A DNA stretch of 64,000 nt from Synchiropus splendidus (GCF_027744825.2 NC_071343.1:15424866-15488865), one strand, 5' to 3'. Counted from the first letter of the stretch, positions 1-19,630 are shown. The notes: generated by a model not told the origin, from the sequence alone. Translations and numbers: made by a program.

Positions 1-3000
1 TCTATGGTACCCGGTTGAACAATAGCCCAAAGATTCCCCGAGAACCCAAACCTTTCTCCTCAATACAGATCCGAACAATAAAGCGGCGTGTAATTTCCCA
101 TGTTTCTGTTTCGTGGGGAGTAAATATTTCTATCATTGCGCAGTGTCGTCTGTGGTTCTGAATCTACGGGCCAGTCTGGTGATGCCGATTAAACAATCCT
201 GCATTTTTTTGGTTTATTGTTCTATTCCTGCATCTTTATTATGGTTCACATGAGTTTATATTAGCAGGAGAGCGAGCTATGTTTGCCTTTTCTTTTCCAG
301 TTTTTCATTGTAAAGTCTCTTTTATGACCCAGTGACTGGACTTCCTCTCCGCTCAGTGATACATTGGGCTCAATAGTAGAGGCTTTCTGCTTGTTCTCTG
401 TTACTTTTCGGCCCATTCCCTCCACCCCGACCCCAGACAGCTGTCTCACCGCAGCACAGATCCACGTTGTGACACCGTGCTATTAATACAAGCATACATG
501 GACACATGCAAACACATACACACACACACTATAAATACCATGGCTGTGCAAAACACACTGCTGCAGTATAAATATTTGAGTATAAACATGTAATGAATTT
601 ATTGATATGTATTCCATGCCAGCAGGCACTGTTTTGAGCCACAGAGTGGTGAACCAATGTGGTGTGATTGAAGTGGTGTTGAGGGATTGTGGGAACGCAT
701 GTTCTGAGTTAGGCTGTTGACCAATCGGTGGAAAAGCTGGAAGCCGCATCACAGAAAGACTACTGATCAGTTCCAGTCTTCCAGCCGTCCATCTCTCTTA
801 TTTGCTCTGTCTCGCCTTCTTTTTTTCACTTCTGGGCTATCTTTATCTCGACTCTCTGTGCTTCATTCTTCTCGCTTCCTGGCTTTTTTTTTTTCTTTTC
901 TTTCTTTGGTGTGAGATTTGACGTCATTTGAAAAGATCAACAAATACAATTTTCAGTCTGAGAGCATTCTTTTTTTCCGAATTACCTTCACAAAAGAGAC
1001 AACGCTGGTTATTGGATGACATGCTATTTAGATGCCACCTCATTCTCAAAACCACACTTGCTAATATTATATTATTACTCATACTATTTTCCGAAACTAT
1101 AATCAAGAAACAGCACAGTAAGCTGCTTGGATGTGATTCTCCCTTGGTGGAAACTTTTTTGCTCTGAATAGTTAAATCTCACCGTCTCTGTAACCACCTG
1201 CTGAGACGCAGTGTGGCGTCTGATGACAGAATAGAATCAAACCGGCAATCTGTCACCAACGGTTGTGTCAGGAAGTCGATCTAAAAGTACAATAATCACA
1301 GAATTGTGTGCATTGTGCACCGTGTTTAATTGGGTGTAGCCACAATCACTTCCCTTTGATAGAAATCTTGACTGACCCGGCTGTTTGTTTAATAAAAATG
1401 CTTCAATGACTGGGTTTTCTGCCCTGCTGGGACTCGCGCCATCACTATTTACCCCCTCAATGCTAAACTTGAATATGCCACTACAATGGAGTTCTGTGTG
1501 ATATCACTGGGTTGTGTCTCCCCAGAGTCAACATTATGAAAGCAGCTCTTTGTTGGTTTAAGGTTTTAAGCGGCGACTTTTTAAACAAGCAGCGCCGTAG
1601 GAATGAAGTTATACGGGGAGATTTCTTCAATCCCTGATCCATCTGTTCTATCCATCCATCCATGGAGTCACCTGTTTATTTCATCTGTGTCCATCAGGGG
1701 TCGCCTCAACAAGTTGCCCTCCTCCTGCTTAAACTTTATTGCACAGTTGCACCTATCCTCATCATCATTTTGAATATGCTTTATGCCATGTCCAACTGTC
1801 TCACATTCATATGCGAGGCACAACATTTACAACCTGATTCAAAATTCAAGATATTTATTTGTCACTCAATCACAATACAGACTGGACAGTGTGAGGCGAT
1901 AGACCAGGGTTCAGGAACTTAGACTCATGAGGTGGACAAAGGAGTCTGGCTCTTGGAACATCAGAGGTCGAATTACCATCACAACTAAGTGCAGTTTCCC
2001 TGATATTATTCCATTTTATCCTCTCGGTTCTGCCACTGTAATAATGAGGCGACACATGAGGTGCCATCAGCCTCAACAGCAGGCTCAGTTACGGTGACTT
2101 CCCAAGAAGCTCTGCAGCCCAGTCACCTATAGTCGACTATAATATGGAATTCTGAAGAATACCTGAATGTGATGCAGTATCACCATTATATTTTATATTT
2201 ACTTGGGAACAAACTGTCCTTAAACATGAAACTATATTTTTATTGTTACTGCTCAGGGTGTTGCTGCTTTTGGTGCCAACTACCAGGGATAGTTTCCGGG
2301 CCTTTGTACACTTTTGAATTACACTATTATACTGAGAGTAGTTGGTTTAGGTGTCAAGCGTGCGGCTGATAGATGTCATGGGGGCATCCTCGTGAGTGAT
2401 ACTGGTGGTACCAGTTCAGTTGGGCACTCCAGGGACTAGAGGAGTTACCGCCTTTACGTTGAGGCGTGCATCGCATCACACCGCATGCAGCCTCCCTCCA
2501 CTCCAGCCATAGACACAGACTGATACTTGCTGCTGGAGCTGGATCCTCTTTGACAGTCTTCTACTGTGCCTGACCTCTGACTCCAACCCCATCAGCAGCC
2601 TGATAGCAGAACATTCCCCTGATTCAACCACCAGGCCGCCACACTGTTTTCCTTTCTTCGTCTGCGCCTCCTCTTCGGCAGGATTTGGACCGGTTCCAGA
2701 CGCAAGTTGGTTGTTGCAGTTTTAGGTGGTGGGCCCAGACTCTGACCTGGGTCCACCTGTATTTCCCAATCCTGAGCTGCATTTAGTGGGCGAGAGCCTG
2801 GAGGTGTTTGTTTGACCATACACTTTTCCCCCGTTCCCGGATGACGCATGTGTCGCAGTCTAGTCCACCGGATTGCTTGGAAAACAAACACTTTTAAATC
2901 TGAAACTGTAAATATTGGCTGTGATATGCAGCATGCTATGTAGTAAAACTATACATTTCCACTCTCTGCGACTAAATAGCATTTATTTGATGCCATCATC

Positions 3001-4299
3001 AGAGCATATTTTGTAGCAAAACAATGAATAAGGGCTGAAGGATTCACTTTTTAACATCATATTTTCACTCGTCTCTTTCTGATGGTACCGGAGCTGAAAG
3101 TATTCTGGAGTCAAAGCAGGGCCCACACTGATCTGGACATGAGCCCTCGGATTTATCTTCACTCCGCCCTCTAATAGTTTTGTTGCAGCATGCGCTCTCG
3201 TTCCCATCTACTTTGACGACACCCAGCAATTATTTTCCTCCTCAGCATCACTTCAAGTTCAGTCAGGGCAAATTGAAACCCTCTGGAAGCAGCCAGGTCC
3301 AAGGAGAACTGATAAGGGATTAAAGTGCAAGTTACAGGAAAAACATTCTCACACTTTACTTGGCATTTTAGAATCGTCTCTTAAATTATCCTGTTTCAAT
3401 ATTCCCTGTCATTTCCTAATCCCTCGCTCCTTCCTCTCGCCCCTTCCTAAGAGGTCACATTGGCTTCCCCCTATTCCCTGGAGTGAGAATGTGAGGGTCT
3501 GTGAGCAGCACTGTAAGAGCTCTGTACTCGGTCCCTCCATACTTGTTAACCAATTTCTGGGTTTCCCTTTGAGCACACAGGGTAATCATCATGTCACAGC
3601 CTATTTCAGGGTTCACACTCATCTCGCAGCCACTCTTTCCGTCCAGCTTTTCCACTCCGGTCCACTCTTCCGTGCCCTTCACCTGTTTTTGTTCTTTTAC
3701 TATTTCTCACTTGTTTGTTTTTCTCCACCCCACGCACCCCCCCTCCTCCTTTCTCACTTGCCCTCTCTTGCTTTCACTCCCTCCTTCTGGCCAAAACTCT
3801 GCAACCCAGCTGGCATGGATTTCCAGTGGTGTAGTAAAATATAAATATAATAAGGACGTTTTTGAGCTGGTGAATCCATTCTGAGCAGAGGAACATCACC
3901 ACAGAGCCCACATATGTGGCACCAATTCAGAAGGGAGAGGGAGGAAAAAACCCTCATTTGACATGAAGGGTACAGTCGGAGCAGTGACTGCATTATTGTT
4001 GGCTTTAGCCAGCGGGCGGACTTGTTATTAGGACACTACAATTCCACTCAAGTCACCGTCAACGCAAGAGCCCGCTCCGCGACTTAAAGCTAGTCTCCCA
4101 ATATAATGTTCTTACGTAATAAATAAACACTCTTCTATATTTAAGAAGCAGTAATTTAAGTCTCCAGGACCAGCTGCTACAACACTAATATCTATAAATT
4201 CTGGTGAGAATTTCATGAGAAGGAAAACACTGTCTCCATGTCGATGCAGTTTTATAGGCAGGCATGAATGGTTAACTGAAGGCGTGTGCCTGCGGCTAC
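1..4299. other. Upstream non-coding region, no gene recognised
   Basis: Short open frames occur on both strands but none has a domain, signal peptide or plausible splice-linked neighbour. Low-complexity pyrimidine tracts lie around 780-910 and 3690-3790. Confidence 0.5.
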
Positions 4300-5880
4300 C
4301 TGCCGGCCCGTGGACATACGTGAACTTCAATCCTTCGGCTCTCTTTGTTTGCCTTCAGCGGTGTGGTGGCTAGCCTAGCCCGCTAACTCTCAGACGCATT
4401 TAGCCTGCTTGCCGCTTTTATATCATTGAGCTTTTATTTTCCGACCGTCTGCTCTCTGACCAAGCACATTGCTCTGCTCTGGCCCTTTGCAACGGTGCCA
4501 CTCGCAAAGACAGATTTGGTCATTGTGGCTTTCCCTGGCTGCCATATTAGCTAGCCTTCCGCCAAAAGCGTAAATTCTTCTGTCGAATCTCGAAACGGCT
4601 CGTCATCCGATCGTCCCGACGCAGTGCGCCCCAGACGGCTTTGATATAGAGCCTTTGTGTATAAAGAGGTACTTTTAGGTGTTTATTGTGGTCTGGGGTT
4701 GGATGTTGGAGTGTGTGGAGGGACAGAAGGAGGAGGAGGAGGAAGAGGGATGGCGGTTTTAGCCACCAGCTGCTGTTACCTTGAGCATAACGTCCTTTAA
4801 CCCCCATTTACAGCGATCCGCCACAAGCCACAAACACGCTAGCTACCACTGAGTGCAAAACAACCCAAACTCACTTGTTTACCAGTCATTGTGCCATGTA
4901 TTCTCTCTCATGTGAACTTCCTGGGCTGCTTTTGCCCCAAATCTGTGCGCAGCACAATTTATCTGTATCTTGACATTCCTTATATGTGTTTACTCTGTCT
5001 CTAGCATCACTTTAAGTCTTTGTGGGTCGGCGTCCTGACAATGCGTGGGTAACGGGGATGCCCGAGCTCCCAGAGGGAAGGCCCAGTGCAGTGGAGTGGG
5101 CCATTCAGCGGAGGATTTTCGGAGCCACCTCTGGTCGTGACATGATCTCGCGTAATCCCGAGCGCTAGCTAGGAGCGCCAGAGCGGCAAAGCAAGATGTA
5201 AAACTGACAGGTTGATGGGCGCAAAAGGAGAAAACTGGATTTGAGCGAAAGGCCACTTTCTAAGAGTCACTGACAGATGAATGGATGAAGGGAGGGATGG
5301 ACGGATGAGAAAATGTGACCACTTCTGAAGCATTGTCGACAGCCATGCTGAATAGGCACCACGCCACACCCGTATTTATGATGTTCAAAGGAAGGATGAC
5401 ATACACAGGCTCGCTCGCCACCACAAAATACTGATAGTTACCGGAAAACATATGTTACTGCACACATAAACACACAACGTCCCTTTGCTCTTCTTCAATG
5501 AGAATGAATATGAATTAAATCTGTGGTGACATTGAAGATGCTGAAGGAAGCAGGGAATAATTTGCAGGAGGTTGTGCAGTTGGTGAGTGAGTCAGTGCCT
5601 TTAGAAACAATGGCATTTTTTTTAAACTTTAGTTGTCACATCGTTCTCCGACTGCTATGAGTTCAGGGGAAGTAAGGCGGCCAGACGCGCCATGCCGACA
5701 CAGACAACTTAGATGGTGCAGTGGTTGGTCGTCCCCTGGGAGTCTCCATAACGCTCGGCGCGCTCCGTCTGCTAGCGGTTCCGAGCGCCGATTTAAGTTG
5801 AGCCACAAAGTTCCTGAAGTTCTTACCATTTTCTCTGCCGCTCTCCAAGCCTTCCTCAAACTGTCTGTTTGAGCGCCATT
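4300..5880. promoter_or_regulatory. CpG-rich segment, possible unidentified promoter
   Basis: CpG density is visibly higher than in the flanks at about 4400-4640, 5010-5180 and 5640-5790. On the minus strand a short frame from ATG at 4807 runs to a CAAG|GTAACA donor-like site, which would fit a first exon. No protein family is recognised and the continuation was not found, so this is only a candidate promoter/first-exon area. Confidence 0.25.
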
Positions 5881-8800
5881 AAATTTGATTCATTTTTGTC
5901 CGACCATTTTTGTCAGACGTCTCACAAGCTCAGTCACAGATAAAGCTACGCTAACCGGCCCCCCTTGTGTTTCTTCAATATAGCGACAGCAATGGTGTCA
6001 TAAGGCCTAATAAATGTTGCTGTCCTCAGTCATGGCACAGGAGGTTCAACGTGCAGCTAGATCTCCAGCGTGAACGCCTTTAAAACTGTTCAAGAAACGG
6101 GGCAAAGCAAGCAATGACATAAAGCGCTGTTGAGTATCAGGAGAGAGCAACTCACGTTTTTGATCCTTAGCCTCCCCTGTGTTTTATAGCCAATTCCATT
6201 TCTGTGTTTCTTTTATGGTTCAGAGATGTCCTCATTTCTCCTTTCTGTCATTGTATGTCTGTCTTCCACCTATTTACGACAAGCACTTGGGTTCTGACTC
6301 AATATGACAATGACTCATTAAATCATATTAACTGAAGTTGACACTGTCCACTTTACACATGGGATGAACTGACCTCCTCAGCGCGCTATACAGTTCTGCC
6401 AGCTACGGCGGCCTCAGGAGGACATCAGGCAATTCTCACAACACTTCTATTATAGTGCAATCCGGTTAGCTCAGAAACTTGCAACTGGTAATGGCATCAC
6501 TGCCGAGCTCAGCGTGTTGCAGTTACCAATGTAGGTAGTCAACCAGACGAGCAATAGCGATTATTAGCATGGTCCACATTGTAGTTCACATTCTGATTAC
6601 AGCATGAGCAATAGAAATTCCATCACAGAAACACTTGTATATATGTGTGTGTCAAGCAAGACTATGCATTCCAATAAAAGTACACAATACTACAGCAGCT
6701 GTACTCACTTTTGATGGCATCTTGGATTGAGAATTTTCCACATCTGAGGACAACTGGGATGCACTGTTATACAACATGACATTATGCTTTACCGATATTA
6801 TATTACTATATTATATTGTACTTCATGAATGCCACGTGTGTTCAATGCTAAGTATGAGTAGAGACAGCTTTTGTTTTAGCTTCAGTTCTACAAACTGCAT
6901 TTCTCCAGGGCTACAAAAGAGTAAGACAGGGAGTTGAGAAAATTGATGACTTAGTCATTGAATGACACGACTCAAAAATGGGTTTCACCAACATATTTGC
7001 TCAGTACAACACATCAATGAGGCCGCATCAATCCAATCCATACACTGCCCTCAACGCAACTCAACCTCAACATGCCCTTTTCCGCACATCAATTGTAATC
7101 AGCTCTTTTGCCTTAAAAATGTATATTGTTAATGACCACTGAAAGTAGAAGGGTCAAACTCAGTTAAGCTACTGACCACATTTCAACAGAGACGGAAGGG
7201 ATTCTAGTAACTATTACTGAACCAAAGGCTGGATGCCTGGTGCTTCAATTCAGGCGAAGAATTGCTCCCTGTGATCTCTGAATTAACATAAAGACACTAC
7301 TTCAACCAAATAAAGAGTCATGTGCCCCATGTCTGGCAAACTCTACACCTCTGGAATCGCGTCCGTCCGTCGCCCCCTTGAGGTTTACCTGAGTTCATGC
7401 TACCTGAAACAGCCCAGCTACATTAACCCTCCCACCTTTGCTGCGACTCTGTGATTTATCTCAACGTGCTCGTGCGTCCCATCCACAGGAAAGTGCTAAT
7501 GAAGCTGCACAAGTTCCAGTTGTTGACGTTCTATTTCAGCGAAAAGGTAAATAGGGTGCAAGGGGGCTGTTTGCTTGTGTGTGAATCTCTCTCTTTGCCT
7601 TCCTCTGTTCCGTCCAGAGACTTGAAAAGCAGCGGTGCGGCAGAAATACTTTACGGTGTTTACGCAGGCAAATAATAAAACATAAATTGTGTGAGCCCTT
7701 TAGCCTTGTACAGTTCAGCTCATTGAAAAGAGGCTGCCCTTAGAAACAGGGGTGAGACCACTGATTTTCTGAGGGCAAATATTTGAAGAGCTAATTCGGA
7801 GGGGCTGGGGTCGCTTGTGTTAAACTGTGTGTGTGTGTGTGTGTGTGTAGCTGGAGCCAGGCAGCCAGACAGCACAGGTCGTTAATTTGGGCCTTTAATA
7901 AAACTGACACCTAATAACTAATTCCCCTGATAAATTGGGGCCATCGCTGGGACTCAGTGGGGACTTTAAAGAGGCAGAGCGAGGAAGTTCACGCAGTGGA
8001 TCAGTAATTTGGCCAAGTCGCTGGCGCTACTGCTCCTCAAACAGTGTGACTGATCCAGTTACCCCGTCCTTCAGACAGTCAACCCAGCCCGGCTTAGGAC
8101 CCTGTTTGTTTTAGAGTCGCCGCCTCCACCAGTCCGGGTGCAGCCCTGGACTCATTGTGAAGTCTAATTGGTCATTGTTTGAAGATTTAAGGCTAATTTT
8201 CAAACACAAATACGGCTCCCGAACCAGAGTCGGTCCCCAGAGCGGTCAATCATTGAGAGGTCCTCACTGACCGTCCGTTCATACTGCTCTGTTGGAACCT
8301 TGTACGGGAGCAGTTAAGCCTCTGCTGGATATTTGCTTGTCACATTCAAGGTCAAGTCACAGGACAGGAATTTAATATTTAAAAACAAGGTTGGGTCGCT
8401 TCTCATAGATCCTTCTCTGTGTCAACAGGTGTAAATGCCTAGTGTCCTTCAGTTTTGATATGAAACACCTTTCACCTGAACTTTTTTTATATGTCAAAAA
8501 CATATTAGATTTCATTAAGATTGTCACTGAATTTCCTATCTGTTCTTTATTATATGAGGCATGCAACGTTTAACTGTTGAATTTAAAAATTGTATCCATC
8601 AATCGCGCGCCAGCTCACAGGGTCCCAAAGCACGAGTTGACCGTAACCTGCTGAGTAGCTTCCAACCTGCTCCAAGCCAAGTCAGCAACTCACCTGCCAT
8701 TATTTTTCATTTCCATCGTCTTGTAATATTCCTGTACAAGTCAGCAAATATATTGTATTAAAAATGTTGCACAATTGTTACAAGAGCTTCAACTATTGAA

Positions 8801-9420
8801 GTGTCTTAGGGGACTTTTTGCAGTTGCAACAGAAAAAGTGCAAAACCAAAATGACTGGGAACATTATGTCGTGGGTCGTATTTTATTTATTCATTTCAAA
8901 TATGTTTATTAACAATAGTGTACATTTTACATTATACACATTTGCAAATTGAGATTATTGTTGACTTTTTTTTTTCCCCTGCATACATAAGTAAATTGAA
9001 ATGGCAAAAGCAATAATACATAGAAGTAAAGATATAAGAAAAAAATAATAACAACACAAAATCAAAACGCAGGGACACATAATAGTGGGCCGTATTTAAT
9101 AACGCTGTGAGTCCAAGGTGGCCCCCAGACCTTAAGTTTGTTTCCAGTGAATATGTTTTTCATTCATTTTTCGAGGGGTGAATCGTGTCCCAGCTAACGC
9201 GGGTGAGAGGCTGGACGGGTCAGCAGTCCATCACAATCTTGAGTCATAAATAAACATAGTTTTGAGTGTGAGAAAGCCGGAGTATTTACCTTGTAAAGGT
9301 GTTTCATGAAAGCTTTTCTGAACAAAGCAGCACCCCGGAACCCACCTCAGCTGGGGCCCCTGTAATATCCAGGCCCGGCCCTGGATCGGAGGCAAGAACT
9401 TAAAAATTAACAGAGATTAT
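5881..9420. other. Non-coding DNA upstream of ihh
   Basis: No gene recognised. It includes a (TG)n run, an A/T-rich block at about 8870-9070 that looks like a decayed repeat, and a homeobox-motif-rich stretch near 7880-8250 that may be regulatory. Confidence 0.5.
7826..7848. repeat. (TG)n microsatellite
   Basis: About 11 TG units in uninterrupted array. Confidence 0.9.
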
Positions 9421-9934
9421 GTGATTGTGTGTTGAGAGATGGGAAGGAGGGGCGGGCTGGGTGGCAAAGAAGGGACAGAAGGGAAAGAGGAGGGCAGGAC
9501 TGCCAGGGTGCGGTCTGGAGTGGCAGCAGATCGCTGTGGATCACTCTGGTCCCTTCAAGTCAACTGGAAAGCAGCTGCCTGGAGCATGTGGAGGGAAGAG
9601 GAGCCCGTGGAGATGTTGTGACAGGGAGCAGGAGAACCAGAGCGACCGCAACAGTTGGATATCAGTGACCTCCCTCTCTCGCTCTCTTTAACCTCCCTCA
9701 CATCGACTTTGAACCTGTTTGTTTAAATCCGCGGACTTTACAGCCCGAGCGCCCGCGGCTGCCTGCGGAACTGACTTCCACCGGGGCTCCAGTCTGTGAT
9801 TCCTCCTCATGCTGCCCTGACGGCCGCCGAGGTGCCCACACGCACAACCTGGACATGGAGTCGGCGACTGAACCAGATCGGTACTGAAGCGCGCTCTCTC
9901 TCCCACGGGAGAGTCCTCCCTCCTCCCCGGGGCG
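9421..9934 (+). promoter_or_regulatory. ihh proximal promoter and 5' UTR (approximate)
   Basis: GC-rich, CpG-containing sequence directly before the hedgehog start. A GC box (GGGGCGGG) lies at 9449-9456 and a near-match to the Gli site, TGGGTGGC, at 9458-9465. No TATA box was found and the transcription start cannot be placed. Several open frames here (9425-9691) have no family resemblance and are treated as chance. Confidence 0.4.
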
Positions 9935-15781
<5,847 letters not shown>

Positions 15782-17760
15782 CTGAATCGAACAGACTTGA
15801 CTGACGTTCCCTCCAAGAGGCATTCACTCTGTCACCTTTATTTGACTCGCAAGAATCCTTCCTATCGATCTACGTAATGACTGACATCTCGCCTCACACT
15901 TCATCCTGGCCATCGTACTTACTGAAAAAACCTCTCAGCCTGAGCGGGAGGACACAATATATCTGAGCTAATTGTTGATGCTCCATGTATTTCAAGCTCC
16001 TATAAAGCGCCACGCTTTAACGTCAACCAACCAAAGCTGCTAGCATGGTGAACGCGGGATGGAGACTTGGGTTCACGATGCTGATAATTCTGTTTCGATT
16101 TTCATCCTCGCAAACACATTTCAAGTGAATTATTTATCCTTCTAGCGTGCTAAAATTTTTATTTTTGTCCTTTTGTGGCCTTAGCCTTTCGTCGTTTACA
16201 CTTTTTTGGGGGGTCAGACGGAGATATCATGTTGACTTGAGCACTTAAACATGCGATGCGGCATCAAGCCCTCATGGGAGGCAAAGCATTGACTCACTCA
16301 CAAGCCGTCCTTTGCGGAAAATATGTCCAACCGAAGCCAAGATTTACATTCTCCATGTGCTCGTGCTGCTTTCAAGACCAAAGTTAAGTCCGCTGTACTT
16401 TGTTTTACAATCCAAAAATTGGTGGTGACCAAACTATAAATCATTTTCAACAAATGCAGTGCAGTATATTCAAATGAGAATGACGATTAGAAGCGCATCT
16501 TGTTTACGTGCAAATGTTGTGCTAGTCGATAGTAAAGAAGTACACAAACTTTCATTTCTGCACTTGAACATTTAAGATGAATGTCTAAAAGTTTAAAAAC
16601 CTGTTTTGAGGTTTGCTAATCCCAAGTTACAAGCCCTTTTGGAACGCACGACTGATAAAGTTTGTCGAATTAGTGAAAGAAAAGTGGAGAAAATCTAGGT
16701 TACGCTGTGCTTAAATGTCGGCCGGAGCGAAGATCGGTTGTTGTTGTTTGTCTGCGCCGGCTGACGTTTGGGCTTTTTCAGATCCGCGTGACGCATTTAC
16801 AACCCAGCAAGAGATGGTTATCTTTATATGTGAGCATTTATGATTCAGGGTTTATGATTCATTTTTAATTATAGTCCTGAAATCAAAAAGATGCCGTCAC
16901 AACCGCCGAGACCAAGTGGAGCGCAGGAACAGGGTTTGATTTCATGTACATTATTATTTATACTGTCGAAAGTCTGGTGACGATCGGACGAATCTGCCGC
17001 GTGTAATTTATTCTCCACTGTTTGTAAGAATCTTTTGTCCTCTTTCACCTGCTTCCAATGTCTTAAAGACGTTAATACTGTATGGATCCACCAACTTCAT
17101 GTATTTTTAAGAAAGAAGTTGTCCCTCTCTGCGAGGACCTGATCAATACTCACACACTCAGGCTGTTTTAAACTACTGTATTATGCAACATTTATATAAA
17201 TTACATGGTTTATGTCTTCCACGTAAATGATAAGAATCCTACGGGAGATCCAAGTTATCCAGGACCTTCGCTGCCTGATCAATGATTTGCCAAATGTGTA
17301 TATGAAGCTGCAACTATTTAAAGATCTATTTTTAGATGTAAATGTATTATTATTTTTTTTGGCAAGTTATATGTTTAACATAAAGTTTTAAAATGAAGGC
17401 TCCTGTGTGTTTCTTTTTTTTTTTTTCTTTTTTTTTGTTTGATAAGTGACTCGGATTTCCTGGAAATGTTGAACAACTGAAGCGGGTTAATCATAACTGG
17501 CCCGTGACGTGAGCGCGCGTGTGGCGGGAGGGTGGGCAGTTCGTGGTTTCAGAACCGCGGACAGCAACACCGCTCCTCTTGATGTCTGTTTGGCCTTTGA
17601 TTCTGCCAGGATGCCGTGAGGCTGTATGAGAACAGCACACCCTGGTGGAGCTGCTTGGAACTACATCTGAAGGAAGACCGTTTGGAAAGACTGACTTTAT
17701 CGACAAACTATATCCCCATCAAAGCGTCATTTCTTTGGAATAAATATTTTAAAAATAACA
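15782..17760 (+). other. Probable ihh 3' UTR
   Basis: About 2 kb of non-coding sequence after the ihh stop. The first canonical AATAAA in the sense direction that I found is at 17739-17744; a weaker ATAAAG-type site is near 17380. The transcript end is inferred only. Confidence 0.4.
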
Positions 17761-17872
17761 CCGGCCTAGATGTGGCTCTTGTATAAGGAACATTACAATA
17801 CTATGCATTTTTAAAAATGTGTTTGCCTGATTTTCGAATGAATCTTCTCATTTCAACCCGAGATGTATGTTA

Positions 17873-17876
<4 letters not shown>

Positions 17877-17953
<77 letters not shown>
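17877..17953. repeat. (TA)n microsatellite
   Basis: About 38 uninterrupted TA units directly abutting hAT-like sequence that begins around 17955. Confidence 0.97.
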
Positions 17954-17954
<1 letters not shown>

Positions 17955-17957
<3 letters not shown>

Positions 17958-18250
17958 GGAGGGACTTTAACGAGTTAATTACGATTAATTAATTACAACA
18001 AAAAACGCATTAAAATATTTTAATCACAATTAATCAATTTAATGTAACAGTTTGCTCTCCAGACCACAGGGAGCCTTTGTCAGTGCAGGAGTTCCTGGTC
18101 CACTGATCACACTGATGCACAAGACACGTGGCAGCTAGGATGATAACAACAACAACAAACATGGAGGAATCCCTGAACAAAAGCAAACAAAAGCATCTGT
18201 TTGCTTTTGTTCAGAGAGGTTTTTCACTACACAATGGCCAGGGTTTCCAC
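17955..18250. mobile_element. Decayed hAT-type element remnant
   Basis: The opening A/T motif (GAGTTAATTACGATTAATT and its neighbours) resembles ends of fish hAT elements rich in paired TTAATTACGATTAA-type motifs. It is followed by a short frame beginning MEESLNKSK on the plus strand near 18160. No intact transposase and no second terminus were found. Confidence 0.35.
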
Positions 18251-18531
18251 TACTCTGAATGGACTTGAAATTGTTATAAAATTGAAATTCTTATACAAAT
18301 ATTTTCAAGACATGAAAAGAGCTTTAGTTTAAATAAGGTGATATAAAAACTTGAATATAGCCACCATGGTGATTTATTATGTTATCGTCAAACTGATGCA
18401 AAATAAACAATATTTAGTTGTTTAAATGCATGTATGTGTGAGTCCATCATTTGATTCAGTAATATAACAAATCTATCAAAGAATCAAACAATAATTAATT
18501 AGATTTTTTTATTATATTATTATTAGTATTA

Positions 18532-18576
<45 letters not shown>

Positions 18577-18577
18577 A
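18532..18577. repeat. (TA)n microsatellite, slightly interrupted
   Basis: TA units with one ATTAT interruption, in a very A/T-rich neighbourhood extending to about 19080. Confidence 0.9.
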
Positions 18578-19177
18578 ATGAGTATTAGTAGATCAACCTT
18601 CTTTTGTTAACAATAATATACTAAATATCATCACATCGTGGGTGTAAGGATATAACCCTATACGACAAAATAAATACATAAAACATCTACTTTAAATTAA
18701 TCAAAATAAGTTGTAAAATAACCCTATTATTTAAGGCATATTAATATTGAATCATTTTAATACATTTTGGAATTCATTTATTTAAATCGTGTTATGTGTT
18801 TTTATTTAATTTTATTTGAAAAAATATTAGTTTATTTTTTAAGTACTATTAAATATTATTAATAAGTTTTTTATTTATTTATGTTTTGTGAGTTCCTATA
18901 TTTACTGCACCATTTGGTTATTATTAACTAATTCATTCATTTTAATTATATTTTATTTTATTACCCCATATTATGGGACAAACACACCAAATACTATTTT
19001 CCTGCACAAATTTTAGGTTTGCTATAAGATTAATGAAAAAAGAAATAATAAAAATAACATTGGTGATTATTTATTTTAGTTCTAGCCTAGGGACTAATCC
19101 TTAACTGTTGCAAGATATGTTCCTACTACAGACCAGTACATTGTGTGAGAAGAAACAAAGAACCAAGAAAATTCAAC
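18578..19177. other. A/T-rich intergenic DNA
   Basis: No gene seen. A minus-strand AATAAA lies at about 19070-19075, roughly 100 bp downstream of the stop of the ORF at 19178-19630. Confidence 0.5.
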
Positions 19178-19630
19178 TCAAGGCTTTTCCTTCAATAATT
19201 TAATCATCTTTTCATATCGGTTGGTACAGCAGAGGGAGAAAACTGTCCTCGTCTTATCCCATATATCATCACAGGAGACTGCTCCGTCAAGACAGATAGA
19301 GAACTGGACCCAGGTTAAACGCACCGAGTTATAAATAACATTTTCAAAATAAATAGATGTAATAATGGAATGGCTTTGTCCAAATGTGCAGCCACTCACT
19401 CCGCGAACATCGAAATAATACAAACCAATAGAAAAAACATCATGTCCACCTGAGTCGAGTGGCTTGATTTCTCTCTCTATGTGTCCCGTCTCCTCGTGAT
19501 AGTCCTCTTTGGACCAAGATACACCGGCGCACACTTTGAGGCAATAGTAATGGATTACCGAAAACCGAAGCCAACTCGTAAGCAAATGAACAAACATAGC
19601 GACTGGCCTCACAAGTCCTCCGAGTATCAA
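19178..19630 (-). CDS. Uncharacterised 150-codon ORF, possibly a real small gene
   Basis: An open minus-strand frame from ATG 19630 to the stop at 19178, in mixed-composition DNA rather than in a repeat. The translation is Cys-rich and ends YEKMIKLLKEKP. An AATAAA about 100 bp past the stop and an ETS-like ACTTCCG motif near 19990 would fit a short transcript on this strand. I recognise no family. Competing plus-strand frames (19481-19837, 19834-20214) weaken the case. It may equally be a non-coding RNA or chance. Confidence 0.2.
   Translation of the reverse strand: MILGGLVRPVAMFVHLLTSWLRFSVIHYYCLKVCAGVSWSKEDYHEETGHIEREIKPLDSGGHDVFSIGLYYFDVRGVSGCTFGQSHSIITSIYFENVIYNSVRLTWVQFSICLDGAVSCDDIWDKTRTVFSLCCTNRYEKMIKLLKEKP

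Noticed and set aside
5633..5872. Overlapping ORFs on both strands (79 and 76 codons)
   Set aside because: Open frames in CpG-rich DNA without recognisable domains or consistent splice signals.
9425..9691. Overlapping plus-strand ORFs before ihh
   Set aside because: GC-rich 5' flank/UTR; three frames open at once and no homologous content.
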